Program-made: the position numbers and the translations under genes | Origin: SIAQ01 sp963767835 | GTDB lineage: Bacteria; Planctomycetota; Planctomycetia; Gemmatales; Gemmataceae | Direction: 5' to 3' | NCBI GenBank assembly: GCA_963767835.1 | Contig: CAVYFY010000006.1 | Span: 1-64,000 of the forward strand | DNA: 64,000 nt | The notes under the pieces: model-generated | The model's database searches: none | What the model saw: the letters and a program-made list of their open reading frames with translations, nothing else | Told to the model about the DNA's origin: nothing | Shown: one piece after another, positions 42,561 through 53,748 of the stretch | Numbering within the stretch: position 1 is the stretch's first letter | How the letters are laid out: each line of letters opens with the position of its first letter

Positions 42561-43410
42561 ATGTCTGCCTTGTCCGGATTGATTCATCCCTCGTTTTCGC
42601 TGCCCAACGGCTTGAGGGTTTTCGGCTTGAACCAAAACGATACGCTGAACGTGTATCGCGACATCTTCGAAGACGATTGCTACCGGCTGCACGGCATCAC
42701 CATCAAGGACGGTGACTGCATTCTCGACGTTGGCGCCAACACCGGGTTGTTCATCGTATTCTTGAACAAGATCGGCGTGAATGCCCGCGTGTTCGCTTTT
42801 GAGCCGGCGCCGGCCACCTTTGATGTACTGAGCCAAAATGTCGCGCTGCACAACAAGCTGCCCGTGCAAATCTTCAACGTCGGCATGGCGCGAGCGCCGG
42901 GCGTGCGCCGATTTCACTTATTACCCGCGATTTTCCAATGCCTCGACGTTCTTCCCGGACGAATCGCCGGAAGGGGCCTTGCGCGGCAGGCAGTACATCA
43001 TTGACCAGATTCCGACGCTCCGGTGGCCGCTGCGGCCCTTGTGCGCCATGCTGCCGGGGCCGATCAAGCACCTGATCGCCGAGCGCATCCGCCGTTACCA
43101 CCTCAAGAAGCAAATCGTCACCTGCCAACTGTGGAATTTATCCGAATTTCTGCGGCAGCGCGACATTGCCAAGATCGATCTATTGAAGATCGACGCGGAA
43201 CAAAGCGAGGAGGAAATCCTGGCGGGGATTGCCGAGGCGGATTGGCCCAGGATTCGCCAGATCGTCGTCGAGGTTCACGGCGGTGTTGAGGCGACCAAGG
43301 CGCTCGCGCATATGCTGACGCAGCGAGGCTTCCGCACAACAACCGACTGCAACCCCGCCATGCCGACGCTGGCGTTGATCTACGCCGTGCGGCCCGCCGA
43401 GTGCGTTTGA
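42561..43410 (+). pseudogene. FkbM-family methyltransferase, one apparent frameshift
   Basis: A SAM-dependent methyltransferase of the FkbM type, often used on sugars or polyketides. Part one from ATG 42561 contains the SAM loop ILDVGANTGLF and the acidic FAFEPAPATF. Near 42895-42910 the frame changes and part two continues ADFTYYPRFSNASTFFPDES, then DLLKIDAEQSEEEILAGI and the C-terminal strand. Both parts match the family in order, so one indel in the GC-rich run is the simplest explanation. AGGAGG stands 7 bp before the start. Confidence 0.82.
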
Positions 43411-43440
43411 TTGCGCCGATGAACAGACGGCTCGGTGCGA

Positions 43441-43446
43441 TATAAT
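43441..43446 (+). promoter_or_regulatory. TATAAT -10 box upstream of the desaturase
   Basis: TATAAT at 43441-43446 in the intergenic gap, 44 bp before ATG 43491. A matching -35 at 17 bp is not obvious. Confidence 0.35.
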
Positions 43447-43490
43447 AATGGTAGGCGGCGAGCTCCTGGTTCACCAACGAGGGCTTTGCC

Positions 43491-44744
43491 ATGAATGCAC
43501 AAAAATCAAATCGGTCGTTCAATGATGCCGAGGTTCAGCGCCGGGTTAATGAACTGCGGCAAACGGACAACGTGCGAGGCTGGCTGTATATCGCGCGCGA
43601 ATACGCGCTTCTTGCGGCTTTCATCGGTGGCGCCATCGCCTTTTACACCTGGGCGTCAACGGGTGGCGTTTCCTGGTTTTGGGCGATTCCGATCACTCTA
43701 CTCGCCATTACGCTCATTGGCGCGGTGCAGCAACGGCTTGCCACCTTGACGCATGAAGCCGCTCATTACATGCTCTTCCATAACCGCCTGCTCAACGAAT
43801 TGGCGTCCGAATGGTTCTGCATGTTTCCGATTTTCGGCACCACGCACAGCTACCGCGTCCAGCATCTGGGGCATCACCAATTTCCCAATGATCCCGAGCG
43901 CGATCCGGATTTTGTGCAGATGACCCGCAGCGGCCATCGATTCCGGTTCCCGATGAGCCGGGTAGCTTTTCTTTGGCAGTGCGTTTTCAAGCAAATCCTG
44001 ATGCCGCTTTATCCGGCCCGTTATGCCCTGGTCCGCGCTACATATGTCGTCGATAAGGGTGAACATACCGCCTATCGCATGAACCGGTATCCATCGCGCT
44101 GGCTCAGGCTGTTCAACCCGGTCTACCTCGTCGGCTTGATTGGCGCATTGATCGGCCTGGTCGTCCTTGGCGACTTGCTTCCGCTCCTACTCGCGGCGCT
44201 CGGATTTTGGCTCGCGGGCATGATTTTCTTGGCCCTTGCTCCCGAGAGCTGGTTCGAGGATTACTTCATCAAGAGCGACCTGCCTCCCCGGCCGCAACGA
44301 TGCCTGCGTCTCACCTTCAATACGCTGGTGCTGATGGGGCTGGCCGTCTTGACCCTGTGCACCGGCATGCCGTGGTGGCTTTACTATCTCGTGCTTTGGG
44401 TGATTCCGCTCGGGACTTCATTCGCGTTCTTCATGATTCTGCGCCAGGTCGTCCAGCACGGCAACGCCGGCCGCGGACGCTTCAACAACACGCGCATCTT
44501 CCACATCCACTGGCTGCTGAACTGGGCCATTTTTCCGCTCGGCAATGATTATCATTTGCCGCACCATCTCTACCCGATGGTGCCGCATTACAATCTGCGC
44601 AGGTTACACGTCCTGTTGATGGAAACGGAGGAATATCAACGGCATGCGACGCTGGTTGATGGCTATTTCCTGCCCGCGCAGCCTCAGGAGCATCCGACCG
44701 TTCTGGATCTGATGGCCCAGAAAACGCCCGCTGAAATGGGATGA
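43491..44744 (+). CDS. Membrane fatty acid desaturase-family protein
   Basis: A 417-residue diiron membrane enzyme of the desaturase/hydroxylase superfamily. The three histidine boxes are present: HEAAHYMLFH (about residues 86-95), HLGHHQFPN (about 124-132) and HLPHHLYPMVPHYN near residue 360. Four or more membrane helices separate them. It would introduce a double bond or hydroxyl into a lipid or carotenoid; the substrate is unknown. Acyltransferase-like and FkbM genes nearby hint at a lipid or specialised-metabolite set, by position only. Confidence 0.88.
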   Translation: MNAQKSNRSFNDAEVQRRVNELRQTDNVRGWLYIAREYALLAAFIGGAIAFYTWASTGGVSWFWAIPITLLAITLIGAVQQRLATLTHEAAHYMLFHNRLLNELASEWFCMFPIFGTTHSYRVQHLGHHQFPNDPERDPDFVQMTRSGHRFRFPMSRVAFLWQCVFKQILMPLYPARYALVRATYVVDKGEHTAYRMNRYPSRWLRLFNPVYLVGLIGALIGLVVLGDLLPLLLAALGFWLAGMIFLALAPESWFEDYFIKSDLPPRPQRCLRLTFNTLVLMGLAVLTLCTGMPWWLYYLVLWVIPLGTSFAFFMILRQVVQHGNAGRGRFNNTRIFHIHWLLNWAIFPLGNDYHLPHHLYPMVPHYNLRRLHVLLMETEEYQRHATLVDGYFLPAQPQEHPTVLDLMAQKTPAEMG

Positions 44745-44898
44745 CTATTCTCGTCTTGGCGGCAATCGCGTCGGCAGATTCAGCACTTCTATTGCAATTA
44801 ACTCAGAAAGATGCTCCGGTAATCCCGACAATTCCTATATATGCCTCATGTTCATACCTCGGAGAAGACAGGATGTCTAGGCAAGCGGGGAGGAATTT

Positions 44899-45642
44899 GT
44901 GCTCTCGCCGTTCCGAAAACTCGTCATCGAGCTGAGCCATCACTGTCAAAAAGTGCCTGGCGCCACCGTTGAGCGCTCGATGAACCTGAACGCCGTGGCA
45001 GCGGCGCGGCAAACGTGCATCCCGAAGCCAAGTTGGACCGGCATCTTTCTCAAAGCGATGAGCATCGTCGCTGCCGAACAGCCGGCGTTGCGCTGCGCCT
45101 ATATGCCGTTCCCCTGGCCGCACCTATACGAGCATCCGATCAATATCGCCAACTTCACGATTGAGCGCCGCTTTCAAGGCGATGACGTCGTCTTTTTCGT
45201 CCAGGTGCGCAGCCCGGAGCGCCGCGGCCTGCGCGATCTCGACCGCATCATCCGCACCTGCCAGGAACAGCCGGTGGAATCGGTCAAGTTCTTCAAACGG
45301 GCCATTCGCATGAGCAAGGTGCCGTGGATCGCGCGGCGGCTGACCTGGTGGGCAAGCCTGAATCTGTTCGGCAAGCTGCGGTGCCACAACTTCGGCACCT
45401 TCAGCCTTACCTCGGTTGCTTCGGCAGGCGGCGGTGTGTTGTGTATGCCGGCGCTATTAACGTCGACGCTGCACTACGGCCTGTTCGACGAACGCGGCAA
45501 CCTGCCGATGCGCATTACCTTCGACCACCGCGCCGTGGATGGCTGCGCCGTGGCCCGCGCTCTGGTGCGGCTCGAAGAGGTTCTGCACAATCAAATCCTG
45601 CAAGAACTGTTCGACGGGCAAAGGCTGCGCCTGGCGGCATGA
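44899..45642 (+). CDS. Stand-alone E2-type (2-oxoacid dehydrogenase) acyltransferase domain
   Basis: A 247-residue protein equivalent to the catalytic domain of dihydrolipoyl acyltransferases, without lipoyl or E1/E3-binding domains. The CAT-fold signature TFDHRAVDGCAVARALV (H-x-x-x-D-G) is intact. The GTG start at 44899 has GGGGAGGA upstream. An alternative is that a frame break hides a slightly longer N-terminus beginning at ATG 44873 (MSRQAGRNL). It follows the desaturase gene. No E1/E3 genes are near, so an acyl-transfer role outside the usual complexes is likely but unproven. Confidence 0.78.
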   Translation: MLSPFRKLVIELSHHCQKVPGATVERSMNLNAVAAARQTCIPKPSWTGIFLKAMSIVAAEQPALRCAYMPFPWPHLYEHPINIANFTIERRFQGDDVVFFVQVRSPERRGLRDLDRIIRTCQEQPVESVKFFKRAIRMSKVPWIARRLTWWASLNLFGKLRCHNFGTFSLTSVASAGGGVLCMPALLTSTLHYGLFDERGNLPMRITFDHRAVDGCAVARALVRLEEVLHNQILQELFDGQRLRLAA

Positions 45643-45656
45643 CCGCCGGGCCATTC

Positions 45657-46106
45657 TCAGGCATCATCGTCATCGTCATCGTCGCCAGCCCGTGCCTTCG
45701 ATTTGCTTTTTTTCTTCCCGAACTCATCCTTCAGATCACGCAACGCTTTCTCGGTCGCCTTTTGGACATTCGGCTTGTCCAACACCAGCGGCGCAATGAT
45801 GGCGACAAAGCCAACAATAGGAAAGACGAAACAGCCCAGAGCGATCGCTCCAATCCACAATACCGCGCTGGGAGAAAGGTCGTAGGAAACGTCCACCTTG
45901 TAGCCATCATCGGTGCTTTTGACCTTGCCGCTGATGTTCAACGTAGATGCAAAGGATGTCATGGCGGCATTCGGGGAGATGGAAATGTCCCCGTCTTCAC
46001 TGACTTCCACGTCCCCAAGGGGCTCCAGCGCATCCTGAACCTTTTGGTAGAAATCCTCTTCGTGAACTTCCGTTGCAATCGAAGCCCGCTCGTCGCCGCT
46101 GAACAT
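45657..46106 (-). CDS. Small membrane protein, unknown function
   Basis: A 149-residue protein. Residues about 1-75 form a soluble beta-rich domain (YQKVQDALEPLGDVEVSEDG). A hydrophobic pair of helices follows at about 82-110 (AVLWIGAIALGCFVFPIVGF). The tail is basic then strongly acidic (DDDDDDDA). It is convergent with the acyltransferase and divergent from the MqsR-like gene. No family is recognised. Confidence 0.6.
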   Translation of the reverse strand: MFSGDERASIATEVHEEDFYQKVQDALEPLGDVEVSEDGDISISPNAAMTSFASTLNISGKVKSTDDGYKVDVSYDLSPSAVLWIGAIALGCFVFPIVGFVAIIAPLVLDKPNVQKATEKALRDLKDEFGKKKSKSKARAGDDDDDDDA

Positions 46107-46253
46107 GTGTTGACACTCCCGTTGATTTCTGTGAGCCCGCGTGGCTGGACCGCGAAATCAAATTACGCGACAGTGTCAACAAATGCCAGACAATTCCGCG
46201 AAAAATCGCAGGCCAGGCTGGAGGCTCGAGGGAACGACTCGCCATGTCACCAA

Positions 46254-46286
46254 TTGACAAATCCCACGACTAATCATATGATTAGT
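46254..46286 (+). promoter_or_regulatory. Sigma70-type promoter with overlapping palindromic operator
   Basis: TTGACA at 46254-46259, a 17-bp spacer and TATGAT at 46277-46282 form a near-consensus promoter. An 18-bp perfect palindrome ACTAATCATATGATTAGT (46269-46286) covers the -10 box. It lies 47 bp before the first gene of a toxin-antitoxin-like pair whose second gene has a DNA-binding domain, so autorepression at this site is expected. Confidence 0.75.
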
Positions 46287-46333
46287 TCAAAAGTCCCTCC
46301 CACTGGAGCGGTCTTTTTCGAGATTACTTCTGG

Positions 46334-46708
46334 ATGGACGACAAAGAAGAAAAAAGTCGCCTGGGCCAGGAAATCAAGCGGGCCAACAATGCGAAATCAC
46401 TCGAACACGCTCGCGAAGAGTACCTGCGTTTATTCGGAATGGATGATTGGCGCGTGACGACGCGAGCCCTCACTGACGTCAAGCCGATCCTGAAGATGCT
46501 CGGCGTGCCCTACCCGACCGAATGCGCTCTCGTAGATAAGGTCATCGAGTTGTTGAAGGCCGGCCATCCCATGAAAGCAATCGGCATGGGTGAACCGCAA
46601 GGCATCCATGGAATCGCTCACGTTATGAAGAGCGGCCACCTCGACGACCTATACATCAAAATCAAGATCGAAAACAGTTTGGTCTATGTCCTGAGTTTCC
46701 ACCTATGA
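46334..46708 (+). CDS. MqsR-like toxin candidate
   Basis: A 124-residue basic protein encoded before, and overlapping by 4 bp, a YgiT/MqsA-type antitoxin gene. The C-terminal strand DDLYIKIKIENSLVYVLSFH resembles the end of MqsR (VYLKI...VLIVSF), an RNase toxin of RelE-like fold. The preceding helix (LVDKVIELLKAGHPMKAIGM) also fits. The order toxin then antitoxin is the mqsRA order. Catalytic residues cannot be assigned by eye, so toxin function is inferred from context and fold-like similarity. Confidence 0.6.
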   Translation: MDDKEEKSRLGQEIKRANNAKSLEHAREEYLRLFGMDDWRVTTRALTDVKPILKMLGVPYPTECALVDKVIELLKAGHPMKAIGMGEPQGIHGIAHVMKSGHLDDLYIKIKIENSLVYVLSFHL

Positions 46709-47157
46709 CACATCCAAAGATAAAAAGGAAATCGCCCATTTCGGCGCGACGCCGATGCCCTTCCTGCGGGCAAGGTTTGTTGAAGCCGGCAACGATCACG
46801 GATCGCATTGCACACGAAGAAGACGGCATAACCAAGACCGTGGTCGTCGCCAGGGTTCCGATCGAAAAGTGCCCCCAATGCGGCGAATCCTTTCGCGGTC
46901 CGGAAGCAGCCCGGCTCCAGCATGAAGCAGTGTGCAGAACCTTCGGCTTCCTTACCCCGCACGAAATCTGCAAGTTGCGCGAAAATGTCTTGGGCTTAAC
47001 GCAAGAGGAATTCGCTCGATTAACGGGCATTGGTCTGGCGACAATCTCCCGCTGGGAGCGCGGCCGGCTCGTGCAAAATCGCGCTATGGACCGCTATCTG
47101 CGTCTGCTCCGGGACGATCCAGCTTGTCTTCGCTACCTAAAAGGCATCTCAGCCTGA
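46705..47157 (+). CDS. MqsA/YgiT-type zinc-ribbon and HTH antitoxin
   Basis: A 150-residue protein with an N-terminal zinc ribbon (CPSCGQG ... CPQCGESF) and a C-terminal Cro/CI-type HTH (LGLTQEEFARLTGIGLATIS, then RWERGR). This is the MqsA domain order: zinc domain binds the toxin, HTH binds the operator. It is coupled to the upstream gene by ATGA at 46705-46708. The palindrome at 46269-46286 is the probable binding site. Confidence 0.85.
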   Translation: MTHPKIKRKSPISARRRCPSCGQGLLKPATITDRIAHEEDGITKTVVVARVPIEKCPQCGESFRGPEAARLQHEAVCRTFGFLTPHEICKLRENVLGLTQEEFARLTGIGLATISRWERGRLVQNRAMDRYLRLLRDDPACLRYLKGISA

Positions 47158-47163
47158 TCCTCG

Positions 47164-49018
47164 TTACTGGCCATTCGCTGCCGGCTGATCGCCATATAAC
47201 CCAGCAATGCTCGCCGAATGTTCGCGCTCGGCGAGCCAGGCCGCGACCTCATTGATCTCCTTGAGCATCGCCTCGTTCTGCCGGCGTTCGAGCAGCACCT
47301 CCTGCGTTAGCTCGGGCAGGACATTGAGATAATGCATCTCCAACTCGCCTCGCAGCCGCTGTTGCAATTCCTCGTGAAACTGGGCGCGAATCGACTGCCA
47401 GCGCAACGGCAACAGCACGGCGATCACCACGTGCAGCATCACCAGTACGATCAGCACCACGACCGGCGGGATCAATAGGTCGGCCCACTCGAAGCGGCGC
47501 GGCGTCTCGGCCATCGTGTAGCCCCACAGCAACAAACTGAGGCTGGCAATGAACGCCACGAACGGAGTCAAATCGGCTAACAGGATGACGATCTTTTGCA
47601 GCCACCAGCGCGGGCCCGCAGGATTCGACCAACCCTGTTGTACCTTGCTGATGACCTCGATCATTGCCTGGGCGTAACGCTTTTTCCAGTCGAGCTTGCC
47701 GATCGCCTCGGTGGAATCGCTCAGCAGGGCCAGAGGGATCCCGAGCGCGTCCGCTTCAACGAGCAAGCGATTGGTCATCGCCTTGAGCCGCGATTGCAGG
47801 TGCTGCTCCGATGCGGCGGCGCTGCATGCGTCGGCAAAGCGGCCCAGGTTCCACTCCGGCGGCGCTTGCACCGGAGCGCTGCGGCCGGCGAACGGAATCT
47901 GATCGCGCAGCGTGCTGCCGGTATAGCGAAGCTTGTTGAAAAGCTGCAAGTACCAGTGCATCAGGCCGCCGAAGTGCTTTTGCCGCTCGCTGGAGAAATG
48001 ATGCTCGATTTCCTTCTGGTACGGATCGAGCGTATTCAAGAGAACGCCGGCGCTTGCCTCGGCTTCATCGCCCAGTTGACGCGACCAGGCGGGACGAATG
48101 CGTTCGGCTGCTTCGGTCAAATCGGGCGGGGCGACATCCTCCATTGCTTGCCGGAGCTGGGCGAGCAACTGGCTGACGCCGCGCGCCTTGATCGCTTCAA
48201 TCTCCAGGCGTGTCAGGCCCATTTCGAGCCAGCGCACGAGATCGGCGAATTGCTCACCGTCGATGGCAGGGACGATTGCGCCGTTTCCCTCGGCGAGCGG
48301 ATGATCGACCCAGTGCTGGGCGCAGGTGCGAAACAGAAGCGGGCTGGCGAATCCTTCGTCCTTGAGATCGCGCTGTAAATCTTCGTCGGGCCGCAGACCG
48401 GCGGCGCCCGATTGTACGCAGCGATCCCATTTGTTGAGCACGAATGCGAACGCCCGGCGTTGGCGTTGTTCGCGGAACAATTCCCAGCCGAGCTTGTCGT
48501 GATATTTTTCTTGCGAACCGACGTAGAGGACGATGTCGGCGACGGGCAGACAGCCGCATCAGCTTTTCGCGGTTCGCCAAATCGTTGCTGTCGAGATCGG
48601 GGGTATCGACGAGGATTTTATCTTGCAGCGCGGGCCGGTCGTGGGCGGCGAGTTTGCAGAATTGCAGGGCTGGGTCGAGCCGCGTGGTCTGTACGGTGTG
48701 ATGGTAATAGACGACGGGATCGCGAGTGGTGGGGCGCGCGAAGGACGCCTGGGCGATGGCGCCGCCGGCGAGGGCGTTGAGCAGCGTCGATTTGCCGACG
48801 CCGGTGCCTCCCATGAGCATGATGACGAGCAACGGGTGTTCGAGTTGCAGCGCCGCGGCTTGACGATCGAGGTCGCTGGCCAGGCCTTCGAGCATCGCCC
48901 GCTGCATGGTGCTGAGCGGATAGCGATGCTTGGCCCCGAGCCAGGCGCGCAAACGCCGTTCCAGCTCGCGCAACGCGGGGGCCAAGGTTCGCAGCAGCGG
49001 TTGATTGTCGGATGACAT
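47164..49018 (-). pseudogene. Dynamin-like / YfjP-type membrane GTPase, frameshifted
   Basis: A GTPase with P-loop GGTGVGKSTLLNALAGG, G3 ILVDTPDLDS and G4 LNKWD. A long helical region follows, with two adjacent membrane helices (about 47420-47570) near the C-terminus, as in bacterial dynamin-like and 50S-associated GTPases. The frame starting at ATG 49018 breaks near 48547 (after KLMRL). The other frame resumes as PVADIVLYVGSQEKYHDKLG and runs to 47164. One extra T explains the break. Likely role: membrane remodelling or envelope stress. It converges on the MqsA-like gene. Confidence 0.8.
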
Positions 49019-49030
49019 TGGATTTCCACT

Positions 49031-49098
49031 GTTTAGCCGCTCGCCTGCGGCGAGCGCGATCCAGCCAATTCGCGCTCGCCGAAAGCGAGCGGCTAAAC
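49031..49098. repeat. Inverted repeat (family C-like) between GTPase and apbE
   Basis: GTTTAGCCGCTCGCCTGCGG pairs with ...CGAAAGCGAGCGGCTAAAC, with a second pairing of CGAGCGCG and CGCGCTCG inside. It lies between two minus-strand genes. Confidence 0.85.
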
Positions 49099-49099
49099 A

Positions 49100-50132
49100 T
49101 TACTTCGCGTCCGGCCACAAATACTTCGCAAATCGCTTCGATGCCGTCGTCTCGATTCCCTTGTCGGTCTCGAATACGAACAGCGCCGCCACATCCTCGC
49201 GGGCCTCGACGATCTTCAGGCCGCGTTCGACGCCGAGCACGCACAGGCCGGTATCGAGGCCATCGGAGATCGTCGCGTTCGGCGCCACCACCGTTACGCT
49301 GCGGCGACCCGTCAAGCCGATCCCCGTCTTCGGATCGATGATGTGCGAATAGCGCTTGCCGGCGATTTCGACGAATTGCTCCGAATCGCCGGCCGTCGAG
49401 ACCCCGGCATTTTTCAAGAGCAGATAATGCTCCGGCTCCGCATCCGCGTTCTTCTTCAAGGGAGCGATGCCGACCTTCCAGCCCGGCGCATCTGGCGGCG
49501 CATCGCCGACCGCGATGTCGCCGCCTGCCGCCACGAGAGCGCGGGTGATGCCGTGTTGCGCGCAGTATGGCAAGGGCGGCGTCGGCGGCATATCCTTTGG
49601 CGATGCCGCCCAGATCGAGCAGCATGCCCATCAGCAGAAGCTGCACGGTTCGCCCCTTTGCATCCAACTTGATCTTGCGGTAATCGACTAGCTCGAGCGC
49701 CTTCTTGATATCCTCGGCCTTGGGCATCTCCCGCGTTCGCCGGGCCTTGCGCCAGAGCCGAACCACCGGGCTGATGCTGACGTCGAAGGCGCCGTCGGTC
49801 AGCTTGGCGAATTCCTCCGATTTCTTGAGCACCTCGAAAAGATCGACGCTGACCGGGACCGGATCGCCTCCCGCTTTCTCGCACAGCTTCATCAGCTCGC
49901 TGTCGGCCCGATAATCGCTCATGATGAGATTGAGCTCGGCAACGCGGGCAAACGCCGCCTTGGCCGCCTTCTTCGCGGTCGCTTCATCCGGGGCGTAGAG
50001 GACGATGCGAAACGTCGTCCCCATGTGCGGCTCGGTGAAGGTGTAGCGCGTCAACGGCGTGGGCTGCAAGGCATTGACGGCGAGCAATCCGCAGGGGAGA
50101 ATCAATAGACTGAGGATGAGATGTTTGGCCAT
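49100..50132 (-). pseudogene. apbE: FAD:protein FMN transferase ApbE, frameshifted
   Basis: ApbE covalently attaches FMN to Thr/Ser of target flavoproteins such as NqrB or RnfG, in the periplasm. ATG 50132 gives a signal peptide (MAKHLILSLLILPCGLLAVN). Family motifs: HMGTTFRIVLYA, MSDYRADSELMKL, VSISPVVRLW and LDLGGIAKGYAADAAL. The frame breaks near 49565, after which the second frame has GITRALVAAGGDIAVG, SHIIDPKTG and the C-terminal portion to 49100. Joined, the order is that of a complete ApbE. A 1-bp indel is implied. Confidence 0.87.
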
Positions 50133-50154
50133 GACGTTCCCTGGAGTTCGCATC

Positions 50155-51177
50155 ATGATCCGTATTATACAGTATCCCTTTCTGTTCGGACTCGCCGCAT
50201 TGACGGTCACCCTCGCGCAGACCGAAGCCGTGCCGACACAGCCGGCGCAGTATCCGAAGGTGGATGATGTCAAGCACAAGGCCTACGCGGAGAAGATCAA
50301 CGACAAGGTTTCCTTCGACATGGTGCCGATCCCTGGCGGCACCTTCATGATGGGCAGCCCCGATAGCGAGAAGGGGCACGACGCCAACGAGGGGCCGGTG
50401 CATCCGGTGACGGTCAAGCCGTTCTGGATGGCGAAACTCGAGGCCGCCTGGGACGAATACGACGTTTATTGGGAGAATCGCCCGAAAGGTCCGCCGCCAC
50501 GGCCCGACATCTCGAAGAAGCCCAACAAGCTGCCCGACGCCATCACCAGCCCGACGCCGCCTTACGAAAACCCGACATTTGGCTATGGCCACGAGGGGTT
50601 CCCCGTGATCGGCGTCACGCACCACGCCGCGATGGAATATTGCCGTTGGCTATCCGAGAAGACGGGCAAGGCTTATCGACTGCCGACCGAGGCGGAGTGG
50701 GAATGGGCGTGCCGGGCCGGGACCACGACCGACGACATGACCAAGCTCGACGACCACGCCTGGTACGAGAAGAACTCCAACGACACGCCGCACCAGGTCG
50801 GCAAGAAGAAGCCCAACGCCTGGGGCCTGCACGACATGCACGGCAACGTCGCCGAGTGGTGCATCGACGCGTACAAGAAGGATTTCTACAGCACATTGCC
50901 GCGCGACAAGGCGTTCGTGCTGCCATTCAATCCGCCGACGGAGAAGCGCTATTCCGACGTGGTGCGCGGCGGCTCCTGGAACGACCCCGCCGACAAGTGC
51001 CGCAGCGCCGTGCGGCGCGGTTCCGACAAGACCTGGCTCAAACGCGATCCGCAACGCCCGCAAAGCATCTGGTGGATGACCGACGCCGACTGGGTCGGCT
51101 TCCGCGTCGTGCGGGCCGTCGAAGAGGATGATCGGCTCAAGGGCGTGCGCTCGAAGGTGACCTGGTGGAGCGATTGA
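50155..51177 (+). CDS. Exported formylglycine-generating enzyme-like (SUMF1) protein
   Basis: A 340-residue protein of the FGE-sulfatase/SUMF1 fold. The signal peptide covers about residues 1-20. The fold begins at FDMVPIPGGTFMMGS and includes PVIGVTHHAAMEYCRWLSEK, RLPTEAEWEWACRAG, GLHDMHGNVAEWCID and VVRGGSWNDPADKCRSA, ending in a Gly-Phe-Arg strand. True FGEs activate sulfatases by oxidising a Cys; many planctomycete paralogues have other or no catalytic roles. It is divergent from apbE, with 22 bp between the two start codons. Confidence 0.83.
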   Translation: MIRIIQYPFLFGLAALTVTLAQTEAVPTQPAQYPKVDDVKHKAYAEKINDKVSFDMVPIPGGTFMMGSPDSEKGHDANEGPVHPVTVKPFWMAKLEAAWDEYDVYWENRPKGPPPRPDISKKPNKLPDAITSPTPPYENPTFGYGHEGFPVIGVTHHAAMEYCRWLSEKTGKAYRLPTEAEWEWACRAGTTTDDMTKLDDHAWYEKNSNDTPHQVGKKKPNAWGLHDMHGNVAEWCIDAYKKDFYSTLPRDKAFVLPFNPPTEKRYSDVVRGGSWNDPADKCRSAVRRGSDKTWLKRDPQRPQSIWWMTDADWVGFRVVRAVEEDDRLKGVRSKVTWWSD

Positions 51178-51264
51178 CACGGATTGGCGGTCAGGGACCG
51201 GGCCAGTATTTTTCGAAAGTCTCGTCCGATACTCACATTGACTTACGCTATAGGAGCTGGCCGC

Positions 51265-51483
51265 ATGAACGCTATGCACGACTTCGAGAAGTTGCTCGCC
51301 TTCATAGAGAGGCTTCCAGCCATTGACCTGCCCGCTGGTCGGAAGTCGATTGGAAGCGGCTCTTTTGACAACAGGAATTGGTGGGTCGAGTCCAGACCCC
51401 TGGCGAATCACCGAATATCGCTGGGATGGACTGTGGAATTCCGAAGAATCATTGGACAATTCCGCCGCCAGCGGGCACAATAA
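51265..51483 (+). CDS. Small hypothetical ORF, possibly truncated
   Basis: About 72 residues from ATG 51265 (MNAMHDFEKLLAFIERLPAI). The N-terminal half looks conserved (GRKSIGSGSFDNRNWWV), whereas the C-terminal half is basic and looks out of frame. It may be the start of a gene broken by an indel. It lies between the FGE-like gene and the second oxidoreductase. Confidence 0.35.
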   Translation: MNAMHDFEKLLAFIERLPAIDLPAGRKSIGSGSFDNRNWWVESRPLANHRISLGWTVEFRRIIGQFRRQRAQ

Positions 51484-51521
51484 CACCAACTTTCCACCTC
51501 ACTTTCCGGGAGGACTCTCAA

Positions 51522-52811
<1,290 letters not shown>

Positions 52812-52893
52812 GAATGCCGACAGGCCCCGCGATGAGCGCAGCGATTCGCGGGGTTTTCGTCTACTGCGGCATGATGTTTCTGGAGATATCGTC

Positions 52894-53716
52894 ATGGCAT
52901 CGCCGTTTTCGGGCATGGATCCGTTCATCGAATCGCAGGGTTTCTCGACGCTTCATGGCAGCATCATCTACTTGATGCAAGACACCCTGCAAGGTCGGCT
53001 GCCCGACGGATATTACGCGGCATTGGAGGAACGTGTTTGGATCGACACGACCCGATGGATTCAACCCGATGTCAAAGTGACTCGATCAACAAAAAGGAAA
53101 TCGCCACGCTCCGCCCTGGCCGCTGACGCCATTGCGACACTTACCAGGCCGGTCATCGTTAGCATACCGCAGGACGAGCATACGGAACCTTACCTCGACA
53201 TTTACAAGAAAAAAGGGGATAAGAAGCGGCTCCTGTGCAGCATCGAGATCTTGAGCCCCCACCAACAAGACGCCTGGCGAAAAGGGGTATAAGGCGTATC
53301 GCCGCAAGCAACGCGAGATTCTGCGGTGCAGAGTTCACCTCGTCGAGATTGATCTCTTGCGGTCCGGCAAGCACACGACTGCGTTGCCGCTCGATTTCGC
53401 CAGGGAAGACGCGGGCGAATTCGATTATCACGTCTACGTGCGCCGGTTCGATCCGTTCGCTGAATTCGAGGTGTATCCGATCCTCATGCAACAGCCGTTG
53501 CCGACGATCGCGGTGCCGCTAATGCCGGCCGATGGCGATATCGATGTCGATTTGCAGGCGATCTTTCAGAAAGCGTACGCGGCGGGACCGTACCAGCGGG
53601 CAATCGACTATCGCACCGACAAGATCGAGCCGCCGTTGACGAAGGAGCAGGACGAGTGGTTGCGCGGGATTTTGAAGAAAGCGGGCATCGAACGCAAGCG
53701 AGCTAAGGCGTCGTGA
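52894..53716 (+). pseudogene. DUF4058 family protein, frameshifted
   Basis: A cytoplasmic protein of unknown function found widely in planctomycetes and cyanobacteria. Part one: MASPFSGMDPFIESQGFSTL, HGSIIYLMQDTLQGRLPDGY, IQPDVKV, ending CSIEILSPHQQ. Part two in the next frame: ILSPTNKTPGEKGYKAYRRK, LVEIDLLRSGKHT and FAEFEVYPILMQQPLPTIAV to 53716. The break sits in a C5 run (53258-53262), so a homopolymer miscount is the likely cause. Confidence 0.85.
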
Positions 53717-53748
53717 TGCCTCACGCGCTGGAAGCCGACGCCTTCAAT

